Shown: positions 18,597 to 27,291 of the stretch, piece after piece
How the letters are laid out: each line of letters opens with the position of its first letter
Position numbering within the stretch: position 1 is the stretch's first letter
Origin: Aedoeadaptatus acetigenes
GTDB lineage: Bacteria > Bacillota > Clostridia > Tissierellales > Peptoniphilaceae
Reading direction: 5' to 3'
Assembly: GCF_025566985.1 (NCBI RefSeq)
Contig: NZ_JAOQJD010000013.1
Span: forward strand, 1-64,000
DNA length: 64,000 nucleotides
Notes under the pieces: model-generated
What the model was told of the DNA's origin: nothing
Seen by the model: the letters and a program-made list of their open reading frames with translations, nothing else
Databases searched by the model: none
Program-made: the position numbers and the translations under genes

Positions 18597-18628
18597 AAAA
18601 AAGGCACGGACCGCGGGGTCTGTGCCTT
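18597..18628 (-). terminator. terminator of the peptidase-MFS operon
   Basis: AAGGCACGGACC (18601-18612) pairs with GGTCTGTGCCTT (18617-18628) with one mismatch; the A-run at 18597-18602 reads as T's on the minus strand. Confidence 0.85.
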
Positions 18629-18633
18629 TCGTC

Positions 18634-19794
18634 TTATTTGCTTTGGGTAAAGATCTTCGCCATGTCTTTAAAGATGCGGATCGTGTCTTCGTATTCGTCG
18701 ATTTCGATGTATTCGTCGATTTTATGGGCCATTTTCGTGAGGCCCGGACCGTAGACCACGAGGTCCACGTCCTGAGGCAGATGGATGTAGCGGGAGAGTT
18801 CGCAGGTGCCGATGAGGGGGCGAACCTGTATGTTTTTGTCTTTACCCGCTTCTTTCAGGGCGCGAATGAGGGCCGTGTCTTTTTTCGCCTCGGCGGCATC
18901 CAGCACTTGGTTCAGTTCCAGGGTGAGGGTGGCGTTGTCGGGATTTTCGTTGTTTTTATCCACGGCGGCTTGAAGGAGCTTGACAGCGCGGGCGGAGTCG
19001 TATTCCGGCACGGTGCGGGCGTTGCCTTTCATGACCACGTGATCGGGCACGGAGTTGAATTGTCGACCCCCTTCGATGACGGAAAAGACATTGAGTGTGG
19101 CGCCCAACTCGTCGTTGTGGTAGTCGGGATTGTTTGTAATTTCGTCGAATTGTTTCTGGGTGTTTTGAATAAATTCCGCCGCGGTCATAATGGCATTGAT
19201 GCCAAGCTCGGGCATGGAGGAGTGGGCGGCTTTGCCTTGGCCGTGAATGGTGTACATGATGGAGCCTTTGGAGGCGAAGATGGCTTGGTTTTCGCCGTCG
19301 CGCTTGGTGGGCTCGGGGATGACGATGCCGTCGACCGTATCCAGGTAGCCGCCTTCCACCAAGTCCAGGGCGCCTTGCATGCCCACTTCTTCGCCGACGG
19401 TGCCGATAAACCAAATTTCTCCGGCGAAGTCCGCGCCTTCATCGGCGAGATCCAGCATCATGGCCAAAGCCGCCGCCACGCCGGCTTTCATATCGCAGGT
19501 GCCGCGGCCGTACATTTTGTTGCCTTCGATGACGCCTTCAAAGGGCGGATGGGTCCATCCATCCCCCGTTTCCACCACGTCCAGGTGGCCGGAGACGGCA
19601 AAGATTTTGCCGGGGCTGGTGCCTTTCAGCTTCACGAGTATATTATCCCGCCCGGGATAGGAGTTTACGATTTCTGTTTCGATGGTTTTATAGTCCTTAA
19701 AGAGCCCGGCGATGTAATTTGCCACTTCTTCTTCCCCGTCGTTTACCGAGGGGATTTGAATCAGTTCTTGTAAGATTTTTAGGTGTCGTTTCAT
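18634..19794 (-). CDS. M20 family metallopeptidase (ArgE/DapE-like)
   Basis: 386 residues. The two-zinc deacylase/peptidase pattern is complete: SGHLDVV, GRGTCDMKAG, the Glu-Glu pair in GTVGEEVGMQG, PEPT, and a C-terminal MAHKIDEYI His. A lid/dimerisation domain lies in the middle. Substrates in this family include N-acetyl-ornithine, succinyl-diaminopimelate and small peptides, and cannot be told apart by eye. The MFS gene ends 11 bases upstream on the same strand, so the pair may import and then hydrolyse an amide or peptide-like compound (inference). Confidence 0.9.
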   Translation of the reverse strand: MKRHLKILQELIQIPSVNDGEEEVANYIAGLFKDYKTIETEIVNSYPGRDNILVKLKGTSPGKIFAVSGHLDVVETGDGWTHPPFEGVIEGNKMYGRGTCDMKAGVAAALAMMLDLADEGADFAGEIWFIGTVGEEVGMQGALDLVEGGYLDTVDGIVIPEPTKRDGENQAIFASKGSIMYTIHGQGKAAHSSMPELGINAIMTAAEFIQNTQKQFDEITNNPDYHNDELGATLNVFSVIEGGRQFNSVPDHVVMKGNARTVPEYDSARAVKLLQAAVDKNNENPDNATLTLELNQVLDAAEAKKDTALIRALKEAGKDKNIQVRPLIGTCELSRYIHLPQDVDLVVYGPGLTKMAHKIDEYIEIDEYEDTIRIFKDMAKIFTQSK

Positions 19795-19805
19795 GGCTGT
19801 CTCCT

Positions 19806-21080
19806 TTATTTTTCTGTTTTTCCGGCGAAGGGTTCGGCCTTTTTATGGGCGAGGAGCCACAGGAAGCCGGTGAGCAGGGCAAAGCCGACGTTGATGATCC
19901 ATGCGATGTAGTAGCTGCCGGAGGCGTCGAAGATGTAGGATACGAGCAATGGACCGAAGGCCGCCCCCACTTGGGTGGCGGATTGCACGAAGCCGTAGGC
20001 CTCGCCGTACATGGCGCGCCCGTAAATGGAGGCGGTGACCAAGGGCGGAAGGACCGATCCCAGGGCCAGGCCGAATCCGAAGACCACGGCCACGAGCCAG
20101 GGCCCCCACGCAAAGGGCGCAAAGAGCATGGCCACAAAGCTCAAGGCCAAGGTGGCTGCGCCGAAGAAGAGGGCGTGGTAGATGCCGTATTTATCGGCGA
20201 TGCGGCCTAAGAGGAGTTTCCCGAAAACGCCGAGAATGAGATAAATGGATACGACGGTGCCCGCCGTTTGAAAGCCCGCCGCATCTTGCAGTGCCGGCGG
20301 AAATTGCAGGGAGGCGCCGTTGGCCAGGCCGTTCATCATCGAGCCCAAAAGCAGGAAGATGAAGAAGCTACAGGACATGGACGCGGCGATGGAAAGGCCG
20401 ACGTTTAAGGATTTGTTCGTATCCTTTGCGGGATCCGCGGGCAGGTCGTCGGATTCTTTGTAGCCGTAGGGCTTCATGCCCTTATCTTCCGGCTTAAGAT
20501 AGATTAAGAAGACGCCGAAGATGACGGCCAGGGCCAGAATGATCATGGCGTAAACCCGGTACGACATGCGCCAGCCCACATTGGCGATGAGGCCGTTGAC
20601 CAAGGGACTCAACAGGGCGCCGCCGGCGGAAATGCCGGAGACGGCGATGGAAGTGGCCAGGCCCTTTTTGTCCGAGAACCAGTTGTTAATAAGCATCATC
20701 ATGGGAATTTGCGCCGTGGTAATGTAGGCGGCACCGACCACGAGGCCCAGGGCGTAAAATTGGTATTTGTTTTGCGCCAAGGAATACCCGAACACCGCCG
20801 CGGCAAAGGCGATGGCCGCCGCCGTCCAAATGCGCTTGAAATTATATTTCGTGAGAAACACGGAGACCACGGGCCCGAGGAAAATCCCCACGGCCTGGGT
20901 AATGGTGCCCGTAAAGGAAAAGGCCGTTCTGGAAAAGCCCAGATCTTCGGTGACGGCGATCTGCCAGGTGTTGGACAGGGAATTCACCACCGGCACATAG
21001 ACCCCGAGGACCATCATAGCCACGATTAAAATAACCCAGGCGTAATGGAAGCCGCCTTCCTTATTCGATTCACGTTTCAT
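19806..21080 (-). CDS. MFS transporter, OFA (oxalate/formate antiporter)-like
   Basis: 424 residues, 12 hydrophobic segments, with YAWVILIVAMMVLGVYVPVV at the N terminus as in the OFA branch of the major facilitator superfamily. ATG at 21080 follows GAGGGGGG; an earlier GTG-like start adds only five residues. Probably in one transcript with the M20 peptidase, which supports uptake of an acylated or carboxylated substrate. Substrate assignment is open. Confidence 0.88.
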   Translation of the reverse strand: MKRESNKEGGFHYAWVILIVAMMVLGVYVPVVNSLSNTWQIAVTEDLGFSRTAFSFTGTITQAVGIFLGPVVSVFLTKYNFKRIWTAAAIAFAAAVFGYSLAQNKYQFYALGLVVGAAYITTAQIPMMMLINNWFSDKKGLATSIAVSGISAGGALLSPLVNGLIANVGWRMSYRVYAMIILALAVIFGVFLIYLKPEDKGMKPYGYKESDDLPADPAKDTNKSLNVGLSIAASMSCSFFIFLLLGSMMNGLANGASLQFPPALQDAAGFQTAGTVVSIYLILGVFGKLLLGRIADKYGIYHALFFGAATLALSFVAMLFAPFAWGPWLVAVVFGFGLALGSVLPPLVTASIYGRAMYGEAYGFVQSATQVGAAFGPLLVSYIFDASGSYYIAWIINVGFALLTGFLWLLAHKKAEPFAGKTEK

Positions 21081-21425
21081 AACTACCCCCCTCATTTTAC
21101 ATGTTCTTAATTATGCTCTGATGTATACCCGATATTTTTTTTAAAATCCTTTTTACTCGGAGAAAGGCTTTTATTTCACCTGATTTTCGTTTTAACGTCG
21201 ATCCACGGGGTGCGGCATACATTATTTTTAATACATTGCGTTCGTTTTTCCATCTTTTCCCGCTCAATTTTGTCGTTTTCGCCTCGATAAATTCAGTGCT
21301 TTGTATAATTGTGCGGTAAATACCTTATACTTCTGCAATTTTTTATTTTTGCCTTGTAATAAATCCTTTTGTTTTATATATTAGAGGCGCTATGTTATTT
21401 AAAAAACTAAGTAAGGAGTGAAAAC
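21081..21425. other. AT-rich divergent intergenic region
   Basis: About 345 bases between the divergent MFS and lrgA-like genes. No reading frame of merit. It must hold both promoters. On the plus strand TTGCCT followed 17-18 bases later by a TTTTATATATT stretch just before the ribosome site is a fair candidate; no clear operator dyad is seen. Confidence 0.5.
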
Positions 21426-21797
21426 GTGTTATTCCAATTATTCGTCATGTTCGGGACGGCGCTTTTGGGCCAAGTGATTTCCGGCCTGCTGCCCTTTCCC
21501 TTCCCGAGTACGATTATCGCCGCCTTGATTTTATTCCTCTTGCTGGAATTCAAAATCGTCAAATTGGATCAATTAAAAGACGTGATCCACTTGTCCAACA
21601 AGTACTTAGCCATCGTGTTTATCCCCGTGGGCGTGGCCGTGATGGAATATTTCTCGGAATTTTCCATGGACGTATGGCTTAAAATCGTCGTGATTATCGT
21701 GATCTCTACCGGCGCCACCATGATGGTCACCGGAAAGGTGAGCGACGTGATTATCGCCCTGCAGGAAAAAGTGACAGGAGGAAAAAAAGATGCTTGA
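21426..21797 (+). CDS. lrgA: CidA/LrgA family holin-like protein
   Basis: 123 residues with four hydrophobic segments. GTG start at 21426 behind AAGGAGTG. The pattern QVISGLLPFPFPSTIIA with VGVAVMEYF is typical of the LrgA/CidA/YohJ family. These small membrane proteins act with LrgB as holin-like partners or as carriers of pyruvate and similar products. The next gene overlaps its end by 8 bases. Confidence 0.88.
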   Translation: MLFQLFVMFGTALLGQVISGLLPFPFPSTIIAALILFLLLEFKIVKLDQLKDVIHLSNKYLAIVFIPVGVAVMEYFSEFSMDVWLKIVVIIVISTGATMMVTGKVSDVIIALQEKVTGGKKDA

Positions 21798-22491
21798 TCT
21801 CATCACCCAAACCCCTTATTTCGGGCTGGTTCTTTCGATTCTGTTCTTTATTTTGTTTTCGAATCTCAGTACCCGCTTACATGCACCTATATTAAATCCC
21901 CTTTTGTTTTCCATTATCGCCATTATCCTGGTCCTTACCGTCTTCGACATACCCCTGGAAAATTACCAGGCCGGCGGCTCCATGATTCAAATGGTGATTT
22001 CCCCGGTGGAAACCATCGTCATCGGCGTGAGCCTTTACAAACAAAAAGACACCTTGGTTAAATACTTGGTGCCGGTCCTTGTATCGGTGACCGTGGGCTG
22101 CGTCTTTGTCGTGCTCTTTGTGGTGTTCTTGGGAAATGTGCTGGCCGTGCCCCAAGAGGTGGTTATGGCATCGATTCCGAAATCCGTCACCACCGCCATC
22201 GCCATGGAAATTTCCGGCAAAATGGGCTGGATTGTCTCCATTACCGTTCTGTTTGTCATCTTAACCGGCATCGTCGGCGCCGTGATCGCGCCCTACTGCA
22301 TCAAGCTTGCCGGGATTAAAAGCCCTGTCTCCAAAGGGCTGGGTATCGGCACCGCCGCCCACGCCGTGGGCACCAGCTACGCCATCACCCTGGGGGAAGT
22401 GGAAGGCGCCATGAGCGGTTTAACCATCGGCCTTCACGCCATTATCGCCTCCGTGGTGATGCCCTTGTTGATTAATCTATTGGGCTTGTAA
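21790..22491 (+). CDS. lrgB: LrgB family membrane protein
   Basis: 233 residues, about six to seven membrane helices, full family length. Conserved features include KSVTTAIAMEIS and GTAAHAVGTSYA. The start follows AGGAGGAAAAAAAG inside the end of lrgA, so the pair is translationally coupled. No lytSR or LysR regulator lies next to it. A terminator follows. Confidence 0.92.
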   Translation: MLDLITQTPYFGLVLSILFFILFSNLSTRLHAPILNPLLFSIIAIILVLTVFDIPLENYQAGGSMIQMVISPVETIVIGVSLYKQKDTLVKYLVPVLVSVTVGCVFVVLFVVFLGNVLAVPQEVVMASIPKSVTTAIAMEISGKMGWIVSITVLFVILTGIVGAVIAPYCIKLAGIKSPVSKGLGIGTAAHAVGTSYAITLGEVEGAMSGLTIGLHAIIASVVMPLLINLLGL

Positions 22492-22523
22492 AAAAAGCGC
22501 CCGAAGGCGCGCTGAAAATCATG

Positions 22524-22555
22524 AATCGAGTGAGCGTGGGCGCACTCGATTTTTT
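22524..22555 (+). terminator. terminator of the lrgAB operon
   Basis: AATCGAGTG (22524-22532) pairs with CACTCGATT (22543-22551), followed by T's. A smaller GCGCC/GGCGC hairpin precedes it at about 22497-22512. Confidence 0.85.
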
Positions 22556-22568
22556 ATTGCGTTTTAAA

Positions 22569-23285
22569 CTAGTTTTTTGCTTGTTTTTTTACGGCGATGC
22601 CACAGACAATGACCGCCAAAATAAAGAGAAGGGCCATGTACCGTAGATTGTCATAGCAGAATCCGTGATTCAGCATCAACTGAAAACCCCAAGGTGCAGG
22701 AAAGACTCGCCCTATTTTTTCCAAACCATCGGGAAGGAGCGAACCGGGAAACAGAATGCCCGACAGCATGATCGATGGCAAAAAAACCAGTTGCGCGACC
22801 ATAGTCAATTTCGCTTGACTTTTTATGGTTAATCCTAAAACACTTCCTATGCTTAAAGACACGAGAATATAGATGGCCAAGGCAAGAAAGAAGGCCGGAA
22901 GATCCGAAGGCAAGGTCGCATCAAATAAAATCGGCGCAAGCATAACGATGGCGATCCCGGTAAGCAAGAGATGAAGAAAGGCTGAAACCAACGTGGTAAT
23001 AAGGCCCAAGTATACGGGCACACCGTTTGCCTTGTACATTTTTTTAATATCGCTTCCGTAGGTCTCAATGAGCGACGGCGGCATGCCGATAAACGCCCCC
23101 ATGGAAACACTCATGACGATCATGGATTGAATGAGGGTGTTTTCCATTTCCGGCATAACGGATGTAAAGATGCCGCCCATAAGGAGGAAAAATATCAACG
23201 GAACAATGTAACAGGCTACCAAGAGGGATTTGCTCCGCATATCCAACTTCCACTGCAAGGCGATGCCGTATAAAAAACCTCTCAT
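22569..23285 (-). CDS. ABC-2 type exporter permease
   Basis: 238 residues with six hydrophobic segments. MRSKSLLVACYIVPLIFFLLMGG and a late SGILFPGSLLP stretch match ABC-2 permeases. Its ATG overlaps the stop of the ATPase gene (ATGA at 23282-23285), so the two form one exporter. Likely drug or lipid efflux under control of the MerR protein upstream. Confidence 0.9.
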   Translation of the reverse strand: MRGFLYGIALQWKLDMRSKSLLVACYIVPLIFFLLMGGIFTSVMPEMENTLIQSMIVMSVSMGAFIGMPPSLIETYGSDIKKMYKANGVPVYLGLITTLVSAFLHLLLTGIAIVMLAPILFDATLPSDLPAFFLALAIYILVSLSIGSVLGLTIKSQAKLTMVAQLVFLPSIMLSGILFPGSLLPDGLEKIGRVFPAPWGFQLMLNHGFCYDNLRYMALLFILAVIVCGIAVKKQAKN

Positions 23286-24097
23286 TCTTCTTTCCCCCTT
23301 GCCATTTCGATGAAATGTTGTTCCAATGTTCCGCGATCGACTTTTATGTCCAAAAGATGGGTACCCTTTTTCTTTAAATCCTGAAGTAGGGAAATCAATG
23401 TATCTTCAACGGTGTCCGTCTCGTAGGTACTGTCGCCGTCTCGGGTTTTTATGTGGATGAGGTATTTTTTTCCAATGGTTTCTGTAAGTTCCGATACCGT
23501 GCCGCAGAAAGCGATCCGGCCGCGATTTAATATGGCCAAACGGTCGCATAACCTTTCAACCTCCGCCATATCGTGACTGGCCAAAACAATGGTCTTGCCA
23601 CGTGCTTTCAGTCTACGAATCCGGTCGTGCAGTGAAACCCTGCCTTCCACATCCAGGCCCGCCGTGGGCTCGTCGAGAAAGAGTATGTCCGGGTCGCCGA
23701 TCATGGCAAGGGCCAGGTGCAGCCGTCTTTTTTGTCCCGTGGACAATTGGCCGTATTGTTTTTTCTCCATATTCTGTATGCCCAACGCATCGAGGGTGGC
23801 CGGATCCAGTTTCGATCGGCTCCATGTTGAGAACAATCCGACGGCCTCCATGGGTTTTATATGGGCGGGCAGAGATGAAGACTGCAATTGTATGCCCATT
23901 TTGCCCTTCACGTCGATGGATCCGCCGTCGTAGCTTCTCAAGCCCTCGATGCACTCCAAAGCCGTGGTCTTTCCCGCGCCGTTTACGCCGAGGAGGGCGA
24001 AGGTTTCGCCCTCTTCGATATAAAAACTTAACCCGTTGAGCACTTGGTTCTTTCCGTAACTTTTCTTTAATCCACGAACGTCGATCGCACGATTCAT
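23282..24097 (-). CDS. ABC transporter ATP-binding protein
   Basis: 271 residues. Walker A is GVNGAGKTT, the signature LSTGQKRR, Walker B DILFLDEPTAGLD, and the switch His lies in ASHD. ATG at 24097 overlaps the MerR stop (ATGA); a longer upstream frame runs through merR in another phase and is spurious. Partner of the permease at 22569. Confidence 0.93.
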   Translation of the reverse strand: MNRAIDVRGLKKSYGKNQVLNGLSFYIEEGETFALLGVNGAGKTTALECIEGLRSYDGGSIDVKGKMGIQLQSSSLPAHIKPMEAVGLFSTWSRSKLDPATLDALGIQNMEKKQYGQLSTGQKRRLHLALAMIGDPDILFLDEPTAGLDVEGRVSLHDRIRRLKARGKTIVLASHDMAEVERLCDRLAILNRGRIAFCGTVSELTETIGKKYLIHIKTRDGDSTYETDTVEDTLISLLQDLKKKGTHLLDIKVDRGTLEQHFIEMARGKEE

Positions 24098-24894
24098 TCT
24101 TTCACCCCATGCAACGGATCTTTCCCCGGCGTCGAAAAATAAATTTTCAGAGCCGGCTCCAGGTAGTCGTTTATCTTTTTTTGTCTTTCTTCCCAGGCAT
24201 TGGTCGCCGTGTCGATGGTGCCGATCTCCATGAGTTTCGGGAGCATCGTCATATCGCCATTCGTAAATTCCATGATCAATTCCCAATACGCTTCCACAAC
24301 CTCTTGACACCGCTCGCTTTCCGGAGGCACCTGCGCCTCTTGGAGGGCGAGGATCTCATCGCTTAAGCGATTCAAGCGATCCATAAACTTTAATCCGCTT
24401 TCTTTGTTAAAGCGATTGCGAATCTTATCGAGGGTCTCATCATCGAAGCGTTTGATAAGGGAGTATGAGTCGTTTTTCATTTGCAAATTCACAATGATGT
24501 CTGCATACTTTTTAAAATTGACCGTCTGCATTTGCAATACTTCTTCCCGCAACTGCTCGATTGATGTCAGAGAAGCCTTTAGCAACTCAATTTTCTCCCG
24601 TATACTATCCGCCTGATCCGCGAGAGCTGCAGCCACATCCTCCGGGGTCTCCAGAGAAATCAAGCGATGCTTAATGGCGTCTAATGAAAAACCCAAGGAC
24701 TTTAAGGCCTTTATTTGATGGAGGCGAACAAGATCTTTGTCCGTATAAAGCCGCCTTCCGCCCTCACTTTCCGCAGAAGGAGATAATAGGCCCTCCTTGT
24801 CATAATACTGTAACGTCCGAACCGTTACGCCCATTTTCTTTGCCACCTCTCCCACCGTCATGAACTCCGGCGGTATGCTTCGATGTTTTGTCAC
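24094..24894 (-). CDS. MerR family regulator of the adjacent ABC exporter
   Basis: 266 residues, GTG start after AGGAGG. The N-terminal MerR helix-turn-helix (MTVGEVAKKMGVTVRTLQYYDKEGLL in part, residues about 12-37) is followed by a coiled-coil dimer helix. A long C-terminal domain (about 130-266) is of the TipAS-like drug-sensing kind. It heads the merR-ATPase-permease operon and should activate its own promoter when it binds the exported compound. The 19-base promoter spacer supports this. Confidence 0.9.
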   Translation of the reverse strand: MTKHRSIPPEFMTVGEVAKKMGVTVRTLQYYDKEGLLSPSAESEGGRRLYTDKDLVRLHQIKALKSLGFSLDAIKHRLISLETPEDVAAALADQADSIREKIELLKASLTSIEQLREEVLQMQTVNFKKYADIIVNLQMKNDSYSLIKRFDDETLDKIRNRFNKESGLKFMDRLNRLSDEILALQEAQVPPESERCQEVVEAYWELIMEFTNGDMTMLPKLMEIGTIDTATNAWEERQKKINDYLEPALKIYFSTPGKDPLHGVKE

Positions 24895-24916
24895 GTCGAT
24901 CGACCTCCTGTGCTTT

Positions 24917-24947
24917 ACTATACATCATAACGTAGCGTCACAAACAA
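24917..24947 (-). promoter_or_regulatory. MerR-type promoter with 19-base spacer and operator dyad
   Basis: Minus-strand TTGTTT (24942-24947), 19-base spacer, TATAGT (24917-24922). Within the spacer is the imperfect dyad TGACG-CTA-CGTTA (24928-24940). The over-long spacer with a dyad is the signature of MerR-activated promoters. Confidence 0.75.
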
Positions 24948-25104
24948 GACCCTGTAAGTGAAACACTGTATTTTCTTATCCACGCTCGAACCACTTCATG
25001 GCCACGCTTCAAAATTCAATTTACACAAATTTAACGAGCCACCGCCTCCGAAGGATGTATACTGGATTTATGTAATCCTTCGTAATTTGTGCAGGAGACG
25101 ATCC

Positions 25105-25587
25105 ATGAAACTTTTGATTCACGACATGATCGGCGCGGAGTGGAGCTTCGCCGCAGATAAGGTGATCGTAGCCGACGGCAGGTACGCGCCCTGCAAGGGC
25201 TGTTTTCACTGCTGGACGAAGCACCCGGCCCGCTGCGACTATAAGGATTCCCTCGAGGAAATTGCTCGAGTGCTCGGCGAGGCGGACACGCTGATAATCG
25301 TTACGAGAAATTGCTACGGCTCATATAGCCCCCAAGTGAAGATCCTTTTAGACCGGGCCATCGGCACCTCCACGCCCCTTTCCACCTATCGGGGCGGGAA
25401 GATGCACCACGGCCTGCGCTACGGCAAAAAAGACGTCTTTCTCGTTTCCGTCTACGGACCCGTGACGGAAAAGGAAAAGGCGACCTGGCGGCTTCTCGTC
25501 GCAAACAATGCCGTAAACGAGGGCTACCTTCGCCACCGAGTGGACTTTTTCCCCTCCTCGGACGATGTGAAGGAGGCGCTGACATGA
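25105..25587 (+). CDS. flavodoxin-fold NAD(P)H-dependent reductase
   Basis: 160 residues, ATG at 25105 after GCAGGAGACG. It has a CxGCFHCW-like cysteine pair (PCKGCFHCWTKHPARC), as in the multimeric flavodoxin WrbA-like/NADPH-dependent FMN reductase group, and a TRNCYGSYSPQVKILLDRA segment at the flavin edge. The N-terminal beta strand is shorter than usual for this fold. Its stop overlaps the start of the next gene (ATGA), which encodes a related protein with membrane helices. Confidence 0.75.
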   Translation: MKLLIHDMIGAEWSFAADKVIVADGRYAPCKGCFHCWTKHPARCDYKDSLEEIARVLGEADTLIIVTRNCYGSYSPQVKILLDRAIGTSTPLSTYRGGKMHHGLRYGKKDVFLVSVYGPVTEKEKATWRLLVANNAVNEGYLRHRVDFFPSSDDVKEALT

Positions 25588-26354
25588 AGACGGTCCTGCT
25601 CTGCGGCAGCCCGAAGAAGCGGCTGAGCGCGTCGGCCTTCCTCCTGAAACTTGCGGCTCTTTTTATTGGCGGCGAAAAAACTTTTGTGGCGATCCCCGCG
25701 GTCCCTTCCCGCTACGACCCTATTTTGGATGAGTTGAAAGGTGCGGACAATCTGCTCTTCGCCATGCCCCTTTATGTGGACGGCGTGCCCGGCCACGTCT
25801 TGGCCTTTTTGGAGGCGCTGGAGGCGTTCGCCAAGGAAGAAGATCTGCATCCACGCGTCTGGGTCGTCGTAAACAACGGCTTTATCGAAGGGCGGCAAAA
25901 CGCGCCCTTCATGGCCATCATGGAAAATTTCTCCGCGGCCTGCAGCTTTTCCTTTATGGGCGGGCTGGGCATCGGCGGCGGCGTCATGCTCAACGTCATT
26001 CGAATCCTCTTGGCGGCGCAATTTTTCCTGATGCTCATCCTCATTTTTGCGGGCTACCTCGCCGAGGGGCGTTGGATCGTAAAAGAGCCCGCAGAAAACT
26101 TTCTTTTAAACCTGCTCATCAACGGCGCCCTGGCATCCGCCGCCCTTCTCGAGCTCATCTCCCTGGCGCGGCACATCCGCAGGCAAAAAGACTTCGGCAC
26201 AAAATACACCCGCATCCTCCTGCCTGCCTTTGTCTTTATCGTCGTCGCCGATGTGTTCTTCTTTATCGCCTCCCTTCTTCAAGGCGGGTTATTTCGCGGC
26301 TGGCTCGCAAAGAAAAAGCCCACCGACGCCTATTTAAAGCGGAGGATGGACTGA
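25584..26354 (+). CDS. flavodoxin-like reductase fused to a membrane domain
   Basis: 256 residues. The first ~125 resemble a flavodoxin-fold NAD(P)H:FMN oxidoreductase (VLLCGSPKKRLSASA start, AMPLYVDGVPGHVLAFLE). About residues 130-235 hold two to three hydrophobic segments, with a basic C terminus. This would anchor the flavin domain at the membrane. Co-translated with the soluble relative at 25105, so the pair may pass electrons to a membrane partner (inference). Substrate unknown. Confidence 0.7.
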   Translation: MKTVLLCGSPKKRLSASAFLLKLAALFIGGEKTFVAIPAVPSRYDPILDELKGADNLLFAMPLYVDGVPGHVLAFLEALEAFAKEEDLHPRVWVVVNNGFIEGRQNAPFMAIMENFSAACSFSFMGGLGIGGGVMLNVIRILLAAQFFLMLILIFAGYLAEGRWIVKEPAENFLLNLLINGALASAALLELISLARHIRRQKDFGTKYTRILLPAFVFIVVADVFFFIASLLQGGLFRGWLAKKKPTDAYLKRRMD

Positions 26355-26406
26355 ATTGCAAATACGCAGTTTAAAATAGGCCGATTTAATACAAATACGC
26401 ATTAAA

Positions 26407-26432
26407 AAAGGATAGGCCTGTGCCTATCCTTT
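26407..26432. terminator. intrinsic terminator, probably the original guaA terminator
   Basis: AAAGGATAGGC (26407-26417), loop CTGT, GCCTATCCTTT (26422-26432): a perfect 11-bp stem. The T-run (A's at 26404-26409) is on the minus strand. No minus-strand gene now lies directly upstream, but the copy of the guaA 3' end at 26444-26454 does. It also ends the plus-strand reductase pair, though with a weaker T-run. Confidence 0.85.
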
Positions 26433-26443
26433 GCTTCTCCCCT

Positions 26444-26454
26444 TATTCCCATTC
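26444..26454. repeat. att-like direct repeat, left copy
   Basis: TATTCCCATTC, identical to the last bases of guaA at 31767-31777. Read on the minus strand it is GAATGGGAATA(A), i.e. the codons for the guaA C terminus plus a stop. Confidence 0.75.
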
Positions 26455-26809
26455 TTCTTTTCTAAACGTCCGATATATCCAGAACCGTTCAAAATACTAG
26501 ATTCTATTTTTTAGTGTATCACTAAATTCATCTAATTATAGGACGTTTTCAGATTTTTAGTCCCGTCCCAGTCCCAGTACCGGAGAAATATTGCTTTAAT
26601 ATAATATCTCTTAAGCTTGTTTATCAAGTTTTTAAATTAATGTCACTTCGAATTTACTTCATTTTTACTTTTTGCTTTGAGGGCTTAAATCTAAATATAT
26701 TTCATGGTGATTATCCAGCCTATGGATATAAGATAAAAGATTTAGAAACCTAAAACGAGGAAATTTTGTTAAAGTATTTGGACTAAATATAAACATTGAT
26801 AATAACTGA
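26455..26809. other. AT-rich gene-free stretch with coding debris
   Basis: No intact gene. On the plus strand around 26700-26755 a short open stretch reads HGDYPAYGYKIKDL before stops, which looks like debris. A GT-rich motif on the minus strand at about 26553-26583 has no assigned meaning. Confidence 0.4.
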
Positions 26810-26980
26810 AAAGAACATAAAAATGCTCGTATTTTGTCTTCTAAGCTCTTAAAAGTAAAAGAAAAAGTAAAGGATCAAGATAAGGATAAAAAGTCTATAT
26901 TAGGGCAAATAAAAAGCTTTAAGACAGATGACAAAGCTAAGTCAAATAAGAAAGAACATAGCAAAGGAACAGAGAGATAA
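26810..26980 (+). pseudogene. C-terminal fragment of an unidentified mobile-element protein
   Basis: An open stretch of 56 codons ending with TAA at 26978-26980 and followed 5 bases later by a proper terminator. The sequence is Lys-rich (KLLKVKEKVKDQDKDKKS, then KKEHSKGTER at the end), as in tails of proteins carried by conjugative elements. It has no start codon or ribosome site and a TGA precedes it at 26807, so it is the remnant of a longer gene. Confidence 0.5.
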
Positions 26981-26985
26981 ATATC

Positions 26986-27012
26986 GGCAGTCTTCGGACT
27001 GCCTTTATTTTT
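26986..27012 (+). terminator. terminator with UUCG loop after the left gene fragment
   Basis: GGCAGTC (26986-26992), TTCG, GACTGCC (26997-27003), then a T-rich run. Confidence 0.85.
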
Positions 27013-27235
27013 TATATGTATATAGGCTGTATAATGACGTAATATGTGGAAACTGTAATATTGACGGAAAAATAAGATAATAGATTATAAAAGTATTGGA
27101 ATCAATGTTTTATGGGGGTTACAAGAACTCTTATAAGTATTTTTTTAAGAATATGTTAAATGAATTTCAACAATAAATACTTAAGAAAAGTTTACTTGTA
27201 GTTGATAAAAATAGGATAAGTTAATTAATAGTTTC

Positions 27236-27265
27236 TTGACGGTTGATTAAGTAAAATCATATGAT
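27236..27265 (+). promoter_or_regulatory. promoter of the island ABC operon
   Basis: TTGACG (27236-27241), 18-base spacer, TATGAT (27260-27265), about 26 bases before the first start codon. Confidence 0.75.
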
Positions 27266-27291
27266 ATATACAAATAAAGGGGGGTTAAAAA

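Noticed and set aside
18330..18600. c-di-GMP or other known riboswitch before the SLH gene
   Set aside because: The conserved cores of GEMM-I, GEMM-II, TPP, SAM and fluoride switches were looked for by eye and not found.
18400..19773. Long plus-strand open frame opposite the M20 peptidase
   Set aside because: Antisense to a well-supported enzyme gene. Its Phe/Val/Gly/His-rich composition is typical of a shadow frame.
24098..24310. Longer start for the ABC ATPase inside merR
   Set aside because: It is another phase of the merR gene. The ATGA overlap at 24094-24097 gives the true start.
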